A stretch of 64,000 bases of DNA from Agrobacterium vitis (GCF_013337045.2 NZ_CP118259.1:3481001-3545000), one strand, 5' to 3'; shown: positions 1 to 9,646, counted from the stretch's first letter. Notes: generated from the sequence alone by a model not told the origin. Numbers and translations: made by a program.

Positions 1-652
1 CTTCAGGACGTTCATCGATCAGAAGAACGATCAGATAGCATTCTGGATGATTTGCGGTAATGGAATGCGCGATATTCTGGAGCAGGACAGTCTTACCGGT
101 CCGCGGCGGCGCAACAATCAAACCACGCTGGCCTTTGCCCAGTGGTGCAACCAGATCGATGACCCGCGAGGAAAGATCCTTGGAGGTTGGGATCTCCAGT
201 TCCATCTTGAACCGCTCATTCGGATAGAGCGGCGTCAGGTTATCGAAGTGAACCTTATGGCGGATCTTTTCCGGATCCTCAAAATTGATCGTATTGACTT
301 TCAGCAGCGCGAAATAACGTTCGCCTTCCTTGGGTCCGCGGATCGGACCTTCAACGGTATCACCGGTTTTCAGCGAGAACCGACGGATCTGCGATGGCGA
401 AATATAAATGTCGTCCGGGCCCGGGAGATAGTTGGCATTGGCTGAGCGCATGAAACCGAAACCATCCTGCAGGACTTCGACAACGCCTTCACCAATGATC
501 TCGACATCCTGGCTGGCCAGCATTTTCAAAATGGCAAACATCAATTCCTGTTTGCGCATCGTGCTGGCATTTTCGACCTCAAGCGATTCCGCAAAGGCCA
601 GCAGATCGGTTGGCGATTTGCTCTTGAGTTCTTGTAGCTTCATTTCAGCCAT
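1..652 (-). CDS. rho: Transcription termination factor Rho, N-terminal half (cut by window edge)
   Basis: RNA-dependent hexameric ATPase that terminates transcription. About 217 N-terminal residues are present. They begin [18 protein letters not shown], continue through the Rho N-terminal helical domain and the cold-shock-like RNA-binding domain (around [19 protein letters not shown]) and reach the Walker A region ([12 protein letters not shown]). The rest lies left of the window. An in-frame ATG at 664 would add four residues; 652 was chosen because the family usually starts MAEMKLQ. No good ribosome site precedes either. The gene is read away from the origin, the same way as hemJ and hemE. 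In rhizobia rho is followed by mnmE, gidA, gidB, parA and parB, which should lie just outside the left edge. Confidence 0.95.
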   Translation of the reverse strand, partial: MAEMKLQELKSKSPTDLLAFAESLEVENASTMRKQELMFAILKMLASQDVEIIGEGVVEVLQDGFGFMRSANANYLPGPDDIYISPSQIRRFSLKTGDTVEGPIRGPKEGERYFALLKVNTINFEDPEKIRHKVHFDNLTPLYPNERFKMELEIPTSKDLSSRVIDLVAPLGKGQRGLIVAPPRTGKTVLLQNIAHSITANHPECYLIVLLIDERPE

Positions 653-847
653 GAAGGGGACCATAATTTAAAACTGTTGGGGAAGGCGTGCGGGGGATAA
701 ATTCGGTTCTGCCAGCGAAACCGGCGAATACGAGAAATGCATGCCATGAAGAGGGGTAGCGGGAAAATAGCGATTCATAGGGCGCGCCGCAAGAGGCGGC
801 GGAAATTTCATTCACATTTCGGTCAACTTGTCAGTGGGAACCCCGCT

Positions 848-1387
848 TTAGAAGGGTTTTACAATGACCAGAATGACAATCACGATCATCAGGACTGTCG
901 GAATTTCATTGAAAGCCCGCCAAAATCGCGGGGTTTTCAAATATTCGCCTTTGGCAAAAGACTTTGTGGCCATGCCTAGATATTCGTTAGCGAGGGTGAG
1001 ACAAACAACCGCAGCCAGTTTTGCATGCAGCCATCCACCTTGGAATCCAAAAACCGACCAAGCGAGATAAAGACCCAGAATCCAGGACAGGGCCATGGCA
1101 GGACGCATGATCACATTCATCAGGCGACGCTCCATAACCGCAAATGTCTCGGCCTGAAGCGATCCCTTCGGCGCATCGAAATGGTAGATCAGGAGCCGAG
1201 GCATATAGAGCAGGCCTGCCATCCAGGAGATGATCGCGATGACATGCAGGGCCTTTATCCAGAGATAGGATTGATCAGGGCCAGCCCAAAACAAGGCAAT
1301 CACGATCAGGCAAAAAATTGCAAGGGCCACCAAGGCCCGCAGGCGTGCGGTCTTCCCGGCTGTTTCGCCGCTTTGCCTGCCATTCAT
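848..1387 (-). CDS. hemJ: Protoporphyrinogen oxidase HemJ (CopD-like membrane protein)
   Basis: 179-residue integral membrane protein with four hydrophobic segments after a short polar N-terminus. WIKALHVIAIISWMAGLLYM carries the conserved His of the HemJ family, which oxidises protoporphyrinogen IX to protoporphyrin IX in haem synthesis. PRLLIYH and the C-terminal region MATKSFAKGEYLKTPRFWR-FNEIPT are also family-typical. The ATG at 1387 follows the hemE stop within two bases. The open frame extends further upstream into hemE, but the 1387 start matches the usual length. Order hemE-hemJ-rho is common in rhizobia, and close coupling suggests cotranscription with hemE. Confidence 0.9.
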   Translation of the reverse strand: MNGRQSGETAGKTARLRALVALAIFCLIVIALFWAGPDQSYLWIKALHVIAIISWMAGLLYMPRLLIYHFDAPKGSLQAETFAVMERRLMNVIMRPAMALSWILGLYLAWSVFGFQGGWLHAKLAAVVCLTLANEYLGMATKSFAKGEYLKTPRFWRAFNEIPTVLMIVIVILVIVKPF

Positions 1388-1388
1388 C

Positions 1389-2429
1389 TCATTGCACCCT
1401 TTGCCTGACATGCTGTACGAGCTCTCGCACCGTTTCCGGATCGGCTTGCGGGGTGATGCCATGGCCTAGATTGAAGATCAGCGGACCAGTCCCGAGCCGA
1501 TCCAATATCCTGTCTATGCCATCACGCATCGCCTGGCCACCGGCAACCGCCAGCATCGGATCGAGATTACCCTGAACAGGTCCGTCCTTTTGCAACTCGG
1601 CCGCGAAGGACAAAGGCACACTCCAGTCCAGTCCGATTGCGTCAGATCCGGTCTGCCGGCGGTAATCCTTCAGCAGCATACCGGCACCTTTCGCAAAACT
1701 GATGATTTTCGCATCGGGACGGCTGAGGCGCAGTTTATCGATGATCCGTTTGACCGGCTTGACACAAAAATCCGCAAATTCCTCTTCTCCCAACACCCCA
1801 GCCCAGGAATCGAAGATTTGCACGGCATCTGCACCAGCATCGATCTGAGCCTCTAAATATTCGGCAGAAAGATCGGCGAGATAATCCAGAAGCCGTAAGA
1901 AAGCCTGGCGATGACGATAGGCAAACAGGCGGGCTGGGGCCTGGTCCGGGGTGCCGTGGCCGGCAATCATATAGGTTGCGACGGTCCAGGGGGCACCGCA
2001 AAATCCGAGCAAAGTGGTTTCATCCGGCAATGTCTGGCGCAACCTGGACACTGTCTCGATCACCGGGTTCAGATGCGGGAAAACCGATTGGTCGGGTAAA
2101 GCCATAATCTCATCGGCGGTGATCGGCGTCATTTCAGGGCCTTTGCCTTCGGTGAAGGTGACGTTTCGATTCAAGGCATCGGGAATGACGAGAATGTCGG
2201 AAAACAGAATGGCAGCATCGAATGCGTAACGACGGATTGGCTGGAGCGTCACTTCCGTCGCCAGTTCCGGTGAATAACAGAGATCGAGGAAACTTCCGGC
2301 CTGTGCCCGCGTTTGACGATATTCGGGAAGATAACGGCCAGCCTGACGCATCAGCCAGATTGGCGGTGGTGAAAGGCTCTGGCCTTCAAGCACTTTCAGG
2401 ACTTTACGGTTTTCGGCGCTCAAAGTCAT
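1389..2429 (-). CDS. hemE: Uroporphyrinogen decarboxylase
   Basis: 346 residues. It decarboxylates the four acetate side chains of uroporphyrinogen III to give coproporphyrinogen III, in the cytoplasm. The N-terminal signature [17 protein letters not shown] is complete, and the substrate-binding region [16 protein letters not shown] and the C-terminal [14 protein letters not shown] match the family. An in-frame TTG three codons upstream exists, but the ATG at 2429 is preferred. The gene faces away from a 400-bp gene-free region and is the classical alphaproteobacterial origin neighbour, hemE being on the other side of oriC from PPSR. It is followed directly by hemJ. Confidence 0.96.
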   Translation of the reverse strand: MTLSAENRKVLKVLEGQSLSPPPIWLMRQAGRYLPEYRQTRAQAGSFLDLCYSPELATEVTLQPIRRYAFDAAILFSDILVIPDALNRNVTFTEGKGPEMTPITADEIMALPDQSVFPHLNPVIETVSRLRQTLPDETTLLGFCGAPWTVATYMIAGHGTPDQAPARLFAYRHRQAFLRLLDYLADLSAEYLEAQIDAGADAVQIFDSWAGVLGEEEFADFCVKPVKRIIDKLRLSRPDAKIISFAKGAGMLLKDYRRQTGSDAIGLDWSVPLSFAAELQKDGPVQGNLDPMLAVAGGQAMRDGIDRILDRLGTGPLIFNLGHGITPQADPETVRELVQHVRQRVQ

Positions 2430-2829
2430 GCCTTTCAAATTATAAAAAGAGAGATTTTTCTTTTTTCTATTTCTAAGAGTCTGTGAGTAGCAAGGGTTAA
2501 AGACAGTGCACAGATTAACGATGTTTTAGGGTGACAACGCATGCGGTGGGGAATGGGTTGCAGGTAATTGGGATAATTGTGCCGTGATTGTGAAAAAAAT
2601 CGATAAAAATCAAATTGATAAAGTTAGATTAACGAATAGAGCGGCCTGTGGATAGAGTGGGGAGATGAGCTGAACAGATAAAAATCAACCACCTTATGCA
2701 CAGGGCCTGTGAAAACGACGCTGAACGGGTTAGTGCTGTGGAAAAACCGGCTGATATCCCCAGGGCGAAAAGCCAGGGGGAAAACGAGGTCGCTTTCTAC
2801 AGGTCTATCAACAGCAGGGTCAGGATAGC
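2430..2829. other. oriC: Chromosomal replication origin oriC (predicted)
   Basis: Gene-free 400 bp between divergent hemE and PPSR, the known oriC position in Caulobacter and rhizobia. DnaA-box-like 9-mers are visible: TTATGCACA at 2694-2702 (perfect to TTATNCACA), TGTGGATAG at 2647-2655 (reverse CTATCCACA, one mismatch), TGTGGAAAA at 2737-2745 (reverse TTTTCCACA, one mismatch) and TGTGAAAAA at 2589-2597 (reverse TTTTTCACA, one mismatch). An AT-rich stretch at about 2570-2640 would suit unwinding. Genes on both sides are read outward, as expected when two replichores start here. No GANTC methylation site was seen inside the gap; the nearest (GACTC) is at 2872. The call rests on context plus boxes, not on a skew calculation. 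Confidence 0.8.
2694..2702 (+). promoter_or_regulatory. DnaA box, perfect match
   Basis: TTATGCACA agrees with the R-type consensus TTATNCACA at every position. It lies in the right half of the predicted origin, 47 bp from a reverse-oriented CTATCCACA box at 2647-2655 and 43 bp from a reverse TTTTCCACA box at 2737-2745, giving a cluster of three. Confidence 0.7.
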
Positions 2830-3651
2830 GTGGAGAACAGAAAAAACTTCTTTCATCTGCACCTCATTTCTGACTCAACGGGAGAAACCCTGATCTCGGC
2901 TGGACGGGCAGCAGCGGTTCAGTTTCAGCATTCCAATCCGATCGAGCATGTCTATCCACTGGTGCGGAACCGTCGGCAGGCCGATGCTGTGCTCCAATCG
3001 ATCGATAAGGAGCCCGGTATCGTTCTTTACACAATCGTCGATCCAGAACTGGCGGACTTCATCGACCGGCGTTGTATCGAGATCGGTGTACCCAGCGTGA
3101 ACGTGCTTGAGCCCGTTATCGGGACGTTTCAGGCCTATCTTGGTCCACTGGCGCGTCGGCGTGTCGGTGCACAGCATGTGATGAATGCGGATTATTTCGC
3201 GCGTATCGAGGCGCTGAATTACACCATGGATCACGATGACGGCCAGATGGCCGAGGATTACGATCAAGCGGATGTCGTTCTGGTCGGGATCAGTCGTACC
3301 TCGAAAACCCCGACCAGTATCTATCTTGCCAATCGTGGTATTAAGACCGCCAATATCCCTATCGTGCCAGATTCGCCCTTACCCGAATCGCTGCTCGCAG
3401 CAAAAGGGCCATTGATCGTTGGATTGATCGCGACGTCTGATCGGATTTCACAAGTTCGGGGCCATCGTGAATTGGGCACTGTCAGCGGCTTCGATCCAAG
3501 CGATTATACGGACAGGGCGAGCATTGCAGAAGAATTGAAATATGCCCGTTCGCTATGTGCGCGTCATAATTGGCCGGTGATCGATGTGACGCGGCGATCA
3601 ATTGAAGAGACAGCGGCGGCAATCATTGCGCTGCGTGCCAAGCCGCGCTAA
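2830..3651 (+). CDS. Pyruvate, phosphate dikinase regulatory protein (PPSR family, DUF299)
   Basis: 273 residues of the bifunctional Ser/Thr kinase-phosphorylase family that uses ADP and Pi to switch pyruvate phosphate dikinase or PEP synthetase off and on. The start [12 protein letters not shown] and the nucleotide-binding motif GISRTSKTP (residues 153-161) are diagnostic, and [12 protein letters not shown] continues the family pattern. The GTG start at 2830 has AGGA about seven bases upstream and gives the usual length. The gene borders the origin. Which of the two target enzymes is regulated cannot be read here; rhizobia normally have PpdK. Confidence 0.92.
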   Translation: MENRKNFFHLHLISDSTGETLISAGRAAAVQFQHSNPIEHVYPLVRNRRQADAVLQSIDKEPGIVLYTIVDPELADFIDRRCIEIGVPSVNVLEPVIGTFQAYLGPLARRRVGAQHVMNADYFARIEALNYTMDHDDGQMAEDYDQADVVLVGISRTSKTPTSIYLANRGIKTANIPIVPDSPLPESLLAAKGPLIVGLIATSDRISQVRGHRELGTVSGFDPSDYTDRASIAEELKYARSLCARHNWPVIDVTRRSIEETAAAIIALRAKPR

Positions 3652-3682
3652 TGCCGGATGGTTTTTTAAAGTTGAGGCAATC

Positions 3683-4282
3683 ATGACAATTCCCGTTATT
3701 CTTGCATCGACCAGCCCTTTCCGACGGCAATTGCTGGAGCAGGCTGGTTTGCGCTTCACGGCTATGGCACCCGATATCGATGAACGCGAAATCGAAAGTC
3801 GGGCCGAGCATCAGCACCTGTCGCCGCTAGAACTGGCACAGGTATTGGCCTGCGAAAAGGCTTTGGCCGTGAGCCGCCAGGCGCAAGGCGGTCTTGTGAT
3901 CGGTGGCGATCAGGTTTTGGCTCTGGGCGAACGGATCTATCACAAGCCAAAGGATCTCCTCTCGGCTCGTCACCAAATGCTCAGCCTGCGGGGTGAAACC
4001 CATGTGCTTTATAGCGCGCTGGCACTGGCGAAACAGGGTGAGGTGATCTGGCGGCATGTCTCCCAGGCCCGGATGACGATGCGGATATTCAGTGAGACGT
4101 TTCTGGACGATTATCTCGATCGGGTAGGTGAGGCGATTCTGAAAAGCGTTGGTGGCTACCAGATTGAAGGCTTGGGCGTGCAGTTGTTTTCGGATATCGT
4201 CGGGGATTATTTTACCATCGTCGGCGTGCCGCTTTTGCCTCTGATGGAGAAACTGCGCGAATTGGATATTGTGCATGCATGA
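3683..4282 (+). CDS. maf: Maf-like nucleotide pyrophosphatase
   Basis: 199 residues. Maf proteins hydrolyse non-canonical or modified nucleoside triphosphates to monophosphates. The N-terminal signature [16 protein letters not shown], the acid-rich [11 protein letters not shown] and the [17 protein letters not shown] and [12 protein letters not shown] blocks are all present. The ATG at 3683 was chosen over an upstream in-frame start because [12 protein letters not shown] is the family N-terminus. The last codons overlap the first ones of aroE. Position between PPSR and aroE is standard for rhizobial origins. Confidence 0.92.
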   Translation: MTIPVILASTSPFRRQLLEQAGLRFTAMAPDIDEREIESRAEHQHLSPLELAQVLACEKALAVSRQAQGGLVIGGDQVLALGERIYHKPKDLLSARHQMLSLRGETHVLYSALALAKQGEVIWRHVSQARMTMRIFSETFLDDYLDRVGEAILKSVGGYQIEGLGVQLFSDIVGDYFTIVGVPLLPLMEKLRELDIVHA

Positions 4283-5135
4283 TTCACGTGAAACATTTCT
4301 GAAGGGCGCCTTTGTTGCCGGCTATCCAATCAAGCATTCGCGTTCGCCTGTTATCCATAGATATTGGCTTCAGCAGCACGGTCTCGCGGGTGGCTATGAG
4401 AAACTAGAGATTGAGCCGGCAGACATCGCAGATTTCTTCGCCAGACTGAAAACAGGCAAGACCCGCTATCTCGGTGGTAACATTACCATTCCGCATAAAG
4501 AGGCTGCTTTTCAGATAGCAGATGTTCCTGACATGGTGGCGAGGCAGCTTGGGGCTGCCAATACGCTTTGGCTTGAAAATGGGCTTATTCATGCCACCAA
4601 TACCGATGTTTACGGTTTTCTAGCCAATCTGGATCAGGGATATGCGGGCTGGGACAAGGCTCGCAAGGCTGTTGTGCTGGGGGCCGGTGGTGCCAGTCGG
4701 GCGATCATCCAGGGACTGCTGGATCGCGGATTGCAGCATGTTCATGTGGTCAATCGGACCCTGGCGCGAGCGCAGGATCTGGCAGATCATTTTGGTGCTG
4801 CCGTCCAGGCGCATGGAAGAGAGGAGTTGCAGGATGTTTTGCTGAGCGCGGAACTTCTGGTCAACACCACGTCTCTGGGTATGAATGGCGAAGATGTTCC
4901 ACTAATCGACTGGGACAAGCTTTCTCCCGGCGCTTTGGTAACGGATATCGTCTACACGCCGTTGGAAACCGGTCTGCTGCGGCAGGCGAGGGCGGCGGGC
5001 TTTGCCACGGTGGATGGTCTGGGCATGCTTTTGCATCAGGCCGTACCGGGATTTGAAAAATGGTTCGGCGTCCGGCCACAGGTGACGGATGATTTGCGGC
5101 AGTTGTTGATTGCCGATCTGGAGAAGCAGCCATGA
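4275..5135 (+). CDS. aroE: Shikimate dehydrogenase
   Basis: 286 residues. NADPH-dependent reduction of 3-dehydroshikimate in the shikimate pathway. The substrate site is seen in [14 protein letters not shown] (Ser residues and Lys) and [13 protein letters not shown] (catalytic Lys), and the nucleotide-binding loop is [32 protein letters not shown] closes the protein in the usual way. The ATG at 4275 overlaps maf by 8 bp; a TTG two codons upstream is less likely. The first codons (HDSRET) contain a parS-like palindrome. The stop overlaps the start of coaE by 4 bp. Confidence 0.93.
   Translation: MHDSRETFLKGAFVAGYPIKHSRSPVIHRYWLQQHGLAGGYEKLEIEPADIADFFARLKTGKTRYLGGNITIPHKEAAFQIADVPDMVARQLGAANTLWLENGLIHATNTDVYGFLANLDQGYAGWDKARKAVVLGAGGASRAIIQGLLDRGLQHVHVVNRTLARAQDLADHFGAAVQAHGREELQDVLLSAELLVNTTSLGMNGEDVPLIDWDKLSPGALVTDIVYTPLETGLLRQARAAGFATVDGLGMLLHQAVPGFEKWFGVRPQVTDDLRQLLIADLEKQP
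4280..4295. promoter_or_regulatory. parS: parS-like palindrome (ParB-binding site)
   Basis: TGATTCACGTGAAACA differs at one base from the widely conserved parS 16-mer TGTTTCACGTGAAACA. It lies in the maf/aroE overlap, about 1.6 kb from the predicted origin, and is the best-matching site in the window. It is embedded in coding DNA and read in aroE as Asp-Ser-Arg-Glu-Thr. Chromosomal parS sites normally lie close to oriC, so the position fits. Confidence 0.65.
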
Positions 5136-5719
5136 TCCGCATTGGTCTGACCGGCTCGATTGGCATGGGCAAGACAACGACGGCAGATTTCTTTCGCCAG
5201 GAAGGTGTGCCGGTCTATGATGCGGATGCCGCCGTGCATGACTTGTACCGGGGTGATGCGGTCGCTCCGATCGGCGCGGTGTTTCCTGAAGCGGTTGTTT
5301 CTGGCGTTGTGGATCGAGAGGTTCTCAGTCGGACTCTGGCTCAGAATCCGGGTAAGCTTAAACAACTCGAGGCAATCGTTCACCCACTGGTGCGTGACAA
5401 GCAACAGGACTTTCTGGACGATCAGGAATTGGCGGGCGCCGATCTGGTTGTTTTCGATATTCCGCTGCTGTTTGAAACCGGCGGAGAAAAACGACTTGAT
5501 AAGGTCGTTGTGGTCAGTTGCGATGCCGATACACAAAGGCGTAGGGTTTTGGCGCGACCAGGCTGGAACGAAGAAAAGCTGGCACTGGTTTTGTCGCGGC
5601 AGATGCCGGATTCTGAAAAGCGGGCCCGCGCGGATTTCGTGATTGACACCGGACAAGGCCTTAAGGTGGCACAGACACAGGTGAAAGCCATTGTTTCAAC
5701 CCTACGAGGGGAAACCTGA
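5132..5719 (+). CDS. coaE: Dephospho-CoA kinase
   Basis: 195 residues. Last step of coenzyme A synthesis: ATP-dependent phosphorylation of the 3'-hydroxyl of dephospho-CoA. The P-loop [17 protein letters not shown] is at residues 5-21, [11 protein letters not shown] is the conserved substrate block, and [20 protein letters not shown] is the family's core. The ATG overlaps the aroE stop as ATGA, implying translational coupling in a maf-aroE-coaE run. Confidence 0.93.
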   Translation: MIRIGLTGSIGMGKTTTADFFRQEGVPVYDADAAVHDLYRGDAVAPIGAVFPEAVVSGVVDREVLSRTLAQNPGKLKQLEAIVHPLVRDKQQDFLDDQELAGADLVVFDIPLLFETGGEKRLDKVVVVSCDADTQRRRVLARPGWNEEKLALVLSRQMPDSEKRARADFVIDTGQGLKVAQTQVKAIVSTLRGET

Positions 5720-5820
5720 CATCAAACCACCAGAGTTTTCGTCGGAAAATGGCGTGGCGTCTGGAATGGCGATCTGCCAGCAGCAAAATCAAAATACAAA
5801 GCCAAACAACTGGAGCAATA

Positions 5821-6531
5821 ATGCGGGAAATCGTATTCGATACGGAAACCACCGGTCTGGAAAGCAAGCTGGACCGGGTGATTGAAATCGGTGGCATCGA
5901 ATTGTTCAATCATTTCCCGACCGGCCGCAGTTTTCATGTTTATATCAATCCTGCCGACCGGGCCATTCACCCGGATGCCTTGGCGGTTCACGGCATTACA
6001 CCTGAGTTTTTGAAGGATAAGCCGGTCTTCGCCGATATTGTCGAGGATCTGGTGGCGTTTTTCGATGGCGCGAAATGGGTGGCGCATAATGCCACATTCG
6101 ACATGGGCTTTATCAATGCCGAGTTCGAGCGGTTGGGTCGTCCGCCGGTCGGGCCGGAGCATGTCGTCGATACCCTGTCTCTGGCGCGGCGCAAACACCC
6201 GATGGGTCCAAACTCGCTCGATGCGCTTTGCCGACGCTATGGCATAGACAATTCTCATCGCACCAAGCATGGCGCCTTGCTCGACTCCGAACTCCTGGCT
6301 GAAGTCTATATCGAAATGCTGGGCGGTCGCCAGGCGACCTTCGGTCTTGAGCAGTCGGGAAACAGCGACAAGCGATCTCGCACGCAGGATAGCAATGTGA
6401 CGGTGGAAATTGCTGCCCGTCCGAAAACAATGGCGCCGCGTCTAACCGAGGGCGAACAGGAGCGCCACGCAGCTCTCGTCAAGCGGCTCGGCCAGAAGGC
6501 GATCTGGGCGCATTACAATCAAGGCGAATAA
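5821..6531 (+). CDS. dnaQ: DNA polymerase III epsilon subunit (3'-5' proofreading exonuclease)
   Basis: 236 residues. Proofreading exonuclease of the replicative polymerase. ExoI is FDTETTGL (Asp7, Glu9), ExoII is HNATFDMGFIN (Asp94) and ExoIII-epsilon is HGALLDSELL (His150, Asp155), so all catalytic acids and the general base His are present. The start at 5821 (MREIVFDTETTG) removes 24 residues of an upstream extension that look non-coding. The C-terminal tail with RLGQKAIW would bind the polymerase subunit. Convergent with secB across a shared hairpin terminator. Confidence 0.95.
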   Translation: MREIVFDTETTGLESKLDRVIEIGGIELFNHFPTGRSFHVYINPADRAIHPDALAVHGITPEFLKDKPVFADIVEDLVAFFDGAKWVAHNATFDMGFINAEFERLGRPPVGPEHVVDTLSLARRKHPMGPNSLDALCRRYGIDNSHRTKHGALLDSELLAEVYIEMLGGRQATFGLEQSGNSDKRSRTQDSNVTVEIAARPKTMAPRLTEGEQERHAALVKRLGQKAIWAHYNQGE

Positions 6532-6548
6532 CTGCCATCGCATTCGAT

Positions 6549-6578
6549 AAAAAAAGCCCGGATCGACCGGGCTTTTTT
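6549..6578. terminator. Bidirectional intrinsic terminator between dnaQ and secB
   Basis: The stem GCCCGG/CCGGGC with a five-base loop is flanked by an A-run on the left and a T-run on the right, so it can stop transcription from both converging genes. Confidence 0.85.
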
Positions 6579-6609
6579 GTGCTCGAAAAAGAGCGGGATG
6601 ACGCAAGGA

Positions 6610-7071
6610 TCAGTTGACCCGACCCTGTTCCTCGGCAAAGCGCTGGGCAAACATCTGTGCAAAATCGATCGGGTCGATCATCAGTGGGGGGAAACCGCCA
6701 TTGCGCGTTGCATCGGCGATGATCTGGCGCGCAAACGGGAAGAGCAGGCGCGGGCATTCGATGAACAACACCGGCAGCATATGCTCCTGCGGGAAACCGG
6801 TGATGCGGAAAACGCCGCCATAAACCAGTTCGGCTGCAAAAACCACTTTATCGTCATCACGCGCTTCGGCGGTCAACGACAGGACCACGTCGAAATCATT
6901 GTCCGACAGCGGGTTGGCGTTGACATTGACATTGATATTGATCGAAGGGGCCTTGTCCCGGGCCTGGAGCGAGCGCGGCGCACCCGGATTTTCGAAGGAC
7001 AGATCCTTGATATATTGTGCAAGGATATTCAGGGACGGGCTCTCCGTCCCATTGCTGTTTTCATTGGCCAT
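6610..7071 (-). CDS. secB: Protein-export chaperone SecB
   Basis: 153 residues. Tetrameric cytosolic chaperone that keeps preproteins unfolded and delivers them to SecA. It opens with a polar tail, then [16 protein letters not shown], the alternating strand [10 protein letters not shown], and [19 protein letters not shown] with [17 protein letters not shown], all SecB landmarks. Length matches the alphaproteobacterial family. It lies downstream of fxsA on the same strand with an 80-bp gap. Confidence 0.95.
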   Translation of the reverse strand: MANENSNGTESPSLNILAQYIKDLSFENPGAPRSLQARDKAPSININVNVNANPLSDNDFDVVLSLTAEARDDDKVVFAAELVYGGVFRITGFPQEHMLPVLFIECPRLLFPFARQIIADATRNGGFPPLMIDPIDFAQMFAQRFAEEQGRVN

Positions 7072-7150
7072 TGGGGTTCCTCAAGGCTTTTATGGTTCGA
7101 GGCCATCTATCATTTCAAGGTGGGCCTTACAAGCCTTTCGCCCCTACAGG

Positions 7151-7684
7151 TCATCTCTTGCCGTCATCCCCTGGCAACCGGGTCCAGCGTGAGGAGCCGT
7201 TGGGATTGTGCCTTTGATAGTCCTTTTCATCGAGATCGATGATGTCCTCCGCTTTTGCCGGGCCTGGTCCTGATGACGACGGCCCGCCTGGCCCTTGTTG
7301 CCAACCAGGCCCCCGCCCGGCGCGCTGTACAAAGACAAGTCTTGGGCTGATGATCTTCCAAAGCGCAGAGCGGACCATTGGCACCAGGAGCAGTAGGCCG
7401 AGAATATCGGTGATGAAGCCCGGCAATATCAGCAGCAATCCGCCGAACATCTGTGCCGTGCCACTCAGGACGCCCTTGGCCGCTCGTTCCGGGTCGCCAG
7501 AACGCGGACGGCGCAGGCGTTGGGCGAGACTGATCCCCTGGCTCCTGAGCACCAGCAGGCCGAACAGACTGGAGCCGATCACCAGCGCCAGCGTGGGCAG
7601 AACACCCAGCCATTGTCCGACCAGGACAAAGCCGGCGATCTCCATCAAAGGCAGTAGCAACAGGAAAAGGGCGGTCAGTCGCAT
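7151..7684 (-). CDS. fxsA: FxsA family membrane protein
   Basis: 177 residues. FxsA is a cytoplasmic-membrane protein named for suppression of phage T7 exclusion by F; its cell function is unclear. Three hydrophobic segments are visible (residues about 3-22, 25-46 and 76-107), with MEIAGFVLVGQWLG, GSSLFGLLVLRSQG and GGLLLILPGFITDILGLLLL typical. The C-terminus is a long polar Gly/Pro/Ser-rich tail ending in acidic DIIDLDEKDY. It is divergent from the Tim44-like gene, and that pairing is recurrent in rhizobia. Confidence 0.88.
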   Translation of the reverse strand: MRLTALFLLLLPLMEIAGFVLVGQWLGVLPTLALVIGSSLFGLLVLRSQGISLAQRLRRPRSGDPERAAKGVLSGTAQMFGGLLLILPGFITDILGLLLLVPMVRSALWKIISPRLVFVQRAGRGPGWQQGPGGPSSSGPGPAKAEDIIDLDEKDYQRHNPNGSSRWTRLPGDDGKR

Positions 7685-7805
7685 TTGGTTTCCTTTAAAC
7701 GATTATCGTGAGAACCTAAAGAAGTGACGTAGGCTATTTGAATGCAGCATCCAGGCAGACTATATGGAGTGAGAAAGCTTCAAATTAAACAGCGGTGCGG
7801 TGGCA

Positions 7806-8504
7806 ATGGGTTCTAATGATTTTGTGACTCTCTTCTTTCTGGTGGCTGCGGTCTTGATTTTCTGGCAGCTGCGCAGCGTATTGGGACGTCGCACTGGCAA
7901 TGAAAAGCCACCGAAAGACCCTTTCGCTGGACGTCCGGATGCTACATCTCCAGCAGCGGAAGATGCGCGGGTCGTGACTTTACCCCGACGCGACGAGGCC
8001 GATGGCGAGGAACGCCAGACGGCAATCGACGCCTATGCCCCGGTTGGCACCCCGCTGAACCAGCAATTGCGCCAGGTCGTGGAGCTTGATCCGAGCTTTG
8101 TGCCGAAGGAATTCCTCAACGGTGCGCGCATGGCTTATGAAATGATCGTCACGGCCTTTGCCGCTGGCGACAGGAAGAGCTTGAAGGATCTGCTGTCGCG
8201 TGAGGTCTATGACGGTTTCGATGCGGCGATTACGGAGCGCGAGCAGCGCGGCGAAGTGATGAAGTCAACCTTTGTTGGTATCGACAAGGCGGAAATCACC
8301 GGTGCGGAAGTCCGAGGCCAGGAAGTGCAGATCACTGTCCGCCTCGTCAGCCAGTTGATTTCCGCGACCTATGACAGTCAAGGCGCAGTGATCGAGGGCG
8401 ATGCGGAATCGGTTGGCGATGTCAACGATATCTGGACCTTTGCTCGCGACACGCGCTCACGCGATCCGAACTGGAAGCTGATCGCTACCGAATCCGACCA
8501 ATGA
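7806..8504 (+). CDS. Tim44/TimA family membrane-anchored protein
   Basis: 232 residues. One N-terminal membrane helix (FVTLFFLVAAVLIFWQL, residues about 5-21) is followed by RSVLGRRTGNEKPP, an acidic linker and a C-terminal Tim44-like fold (AYEMIVTAFAAGDRKSLKDLLSREVYDGF onward, ending DIWTFARD...NWKLIATES). The mitochondrial relative Tim44 tethers the import motor; bacterial members are thought to act at the inner membrane, but the role is not settled. The ATG at 7806 was chosen over a GTG two codons earlier. The stop overlaps the start of mltA by 4 bp. Confidence 0.88.
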   Translation: MGSNDFVTLFFLVAAVLIFWQLRSVLGRRTGNEKPPKDPFAGRPDATSPAAEDARVVTLPRRDEADGEERQTAIDAYAPVGTPLNQQLRQVVELDPSFVPKEFLNGARMAYEMIVTAFAAGDRKSLKDLLSREVYDGFDAAITEREQRGEVMKSTFVGIDKAEITGAEVRGQEVQITVRLVSQLISATYDSQGAVIEGDAESVGDVNDIWTFARDTRSRDPNWKLIATESDQ

Positions 8505-9646
8505 GTGGTGAAGCGACGAAGTTTCGGCTGGAGCCTGTTGGTTTCGACCAACTCCTCGGTTGGGACGCGGATGATCCCTCGGCGCTTTTGCCGGCCATGG
8601 CCGATTGCCTGGATTATCTGACCACGGTCAAGCCTTACCGACCCGGCCAGTTGGGCTTGACCGCACAAGATCTTATGCCGCTGCTTGAAAAGGCAGCGGC
8701 CTTACCACGAGCAGACGGCGACGCATTGCGGCGCCTGCTGGAAACCGAATGCCAGGTTTTTCGTGTGGTGCGCACGGATGGGAAGGCGGGTTTCGTTACG
8801 GCTTTTTATGAGCCTGATATCGAGGTTTCCGATCATCCCGACGATCTCTACCGCTTTCCCTTTTACCGCCGACCTGACGATTTGATCGATCTTGATGATC
8901 AAAGCCGGCCTGGAAATATCGATCCGTCCTATGTTTTTGGACTGAAGAACGATGACGGCGCGACCTATTATCCGGATCGTCAGGCCATTGACCAAGGCTT
9001 TCTGCAGGGACGCGGGCTGGAAATCGCCTGGGCGAAATCGAAAGTCGATGTGTTTTTCGTCCATGTCCAGGGTGCCGCACGGCTGCGTTATCCTGACGGG
9101 CGGGTTGGGCGGATTACCTATGCCGCCAAGGCGGGCCATCCTTTTTCCGGCATCGGCGGATTGCTGCTGAAGCGCGGTGAAATTGCTGCCGAGGCGATGT
9201 CGATGCAGGCGATCCGCGCCTGGCTCGCGTCTCATCCCGATCAGGTCGATGACGTCTTGTGGCACAATCGCTCCTATATTTTTTTCCGCGAAGCCGAAGT
9301 TGGTGACCTGTTACGCGGCCCGATCGCGGCGGCGAAAGTGCCATTGGTGGCGGGACGATCCCTGGCGGTAGACCGGACGATCCATACATTCGGCTTTCCG
9401 TTTTTCATTCATTCTCAAACTTTGACGTCACAAGATCCACCGGGTTTGGATAGCGGCAAGCCTTTTGCGCGGTTGATGCTGGCGCTCGATACGGGCTCGG
9501 CGATTGTCGGACCGGCGCGCGGCGACATCTTTACCGGCTCTGGCGATGAAGCAGGAAATCTTGCCGGGGCGGTGCGCAACGACGCGGATTTCTATATCCT
9601 GATCCCGAAACAGGCCGCTAAAAGGGTCGAGTCGAGGTTTGGTTGA
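8501..9646 (+). CDS. mltA: Membrane-bound lytic murein transglycosylase A
   Basis: 381 residues. It cleaves the MurNAc-GlcNAc bond to form 1,6-anhydroMurNAc. The MltA domain is clear (GFVTAFYEPDIEVS, YRFPFYRRPDDLIDLD, FFVHVQGAARLRYPDGR, YAAKAGHPFSGIGGLLLKRGEI), followed by the C-terminal 3D domain with GLMLALDTGSAIVGPARGD-like sequence (seen as RLMLALDTGSAIVGPARGD) holding the catalytic Asp. Oddly, the N-terminus MSGEATKFRLEPVGF shows no signal peptide or lipobox, and no upstream in-frame start adds one. It is translationally coupled to the Tim44-like gene and to smr. Confidence 0.9.
   Translation: MSGEATKFRLEPVGFDQLLGWDADDPSALLPAMADCLDYLTTVKPYRPGQLGLTAQDLMPLLEKAAALPRADGDALRRLLETECQVFRVVRTDGKAGFVTAFYEPDIEVSDHPDDLYRFPFYRRPDDLIDLDDQSRPGNIDPSYVFGLKNDDGATYYPDRQAIDQGFLQGRGLEIAWAKSKVDVFFVHVQGAARLRYPDGRVGRITYAAKAGHPFSGIGGLLLKRGEIAAEAMSMQAIRAWLASHPDQVDDVLWHNRSYIFFREAEVGDLLRGPIAAAKVPLVAGRSLAVDRTIHTFGFPFFIHSQTLTSQDPPGLDSGKPFARLMLALDTGSAIVGPARGDIFTGSGDEAGNLAGAVRNDADFYILIPKQAAKRVESRFG

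Noticed and set aside
737..979. Short open frame between rho and hemJ
   Set aside because: It overlaps hemJ on the other strand, has no ribosome site, and encodes a low-complexity basic peptide.
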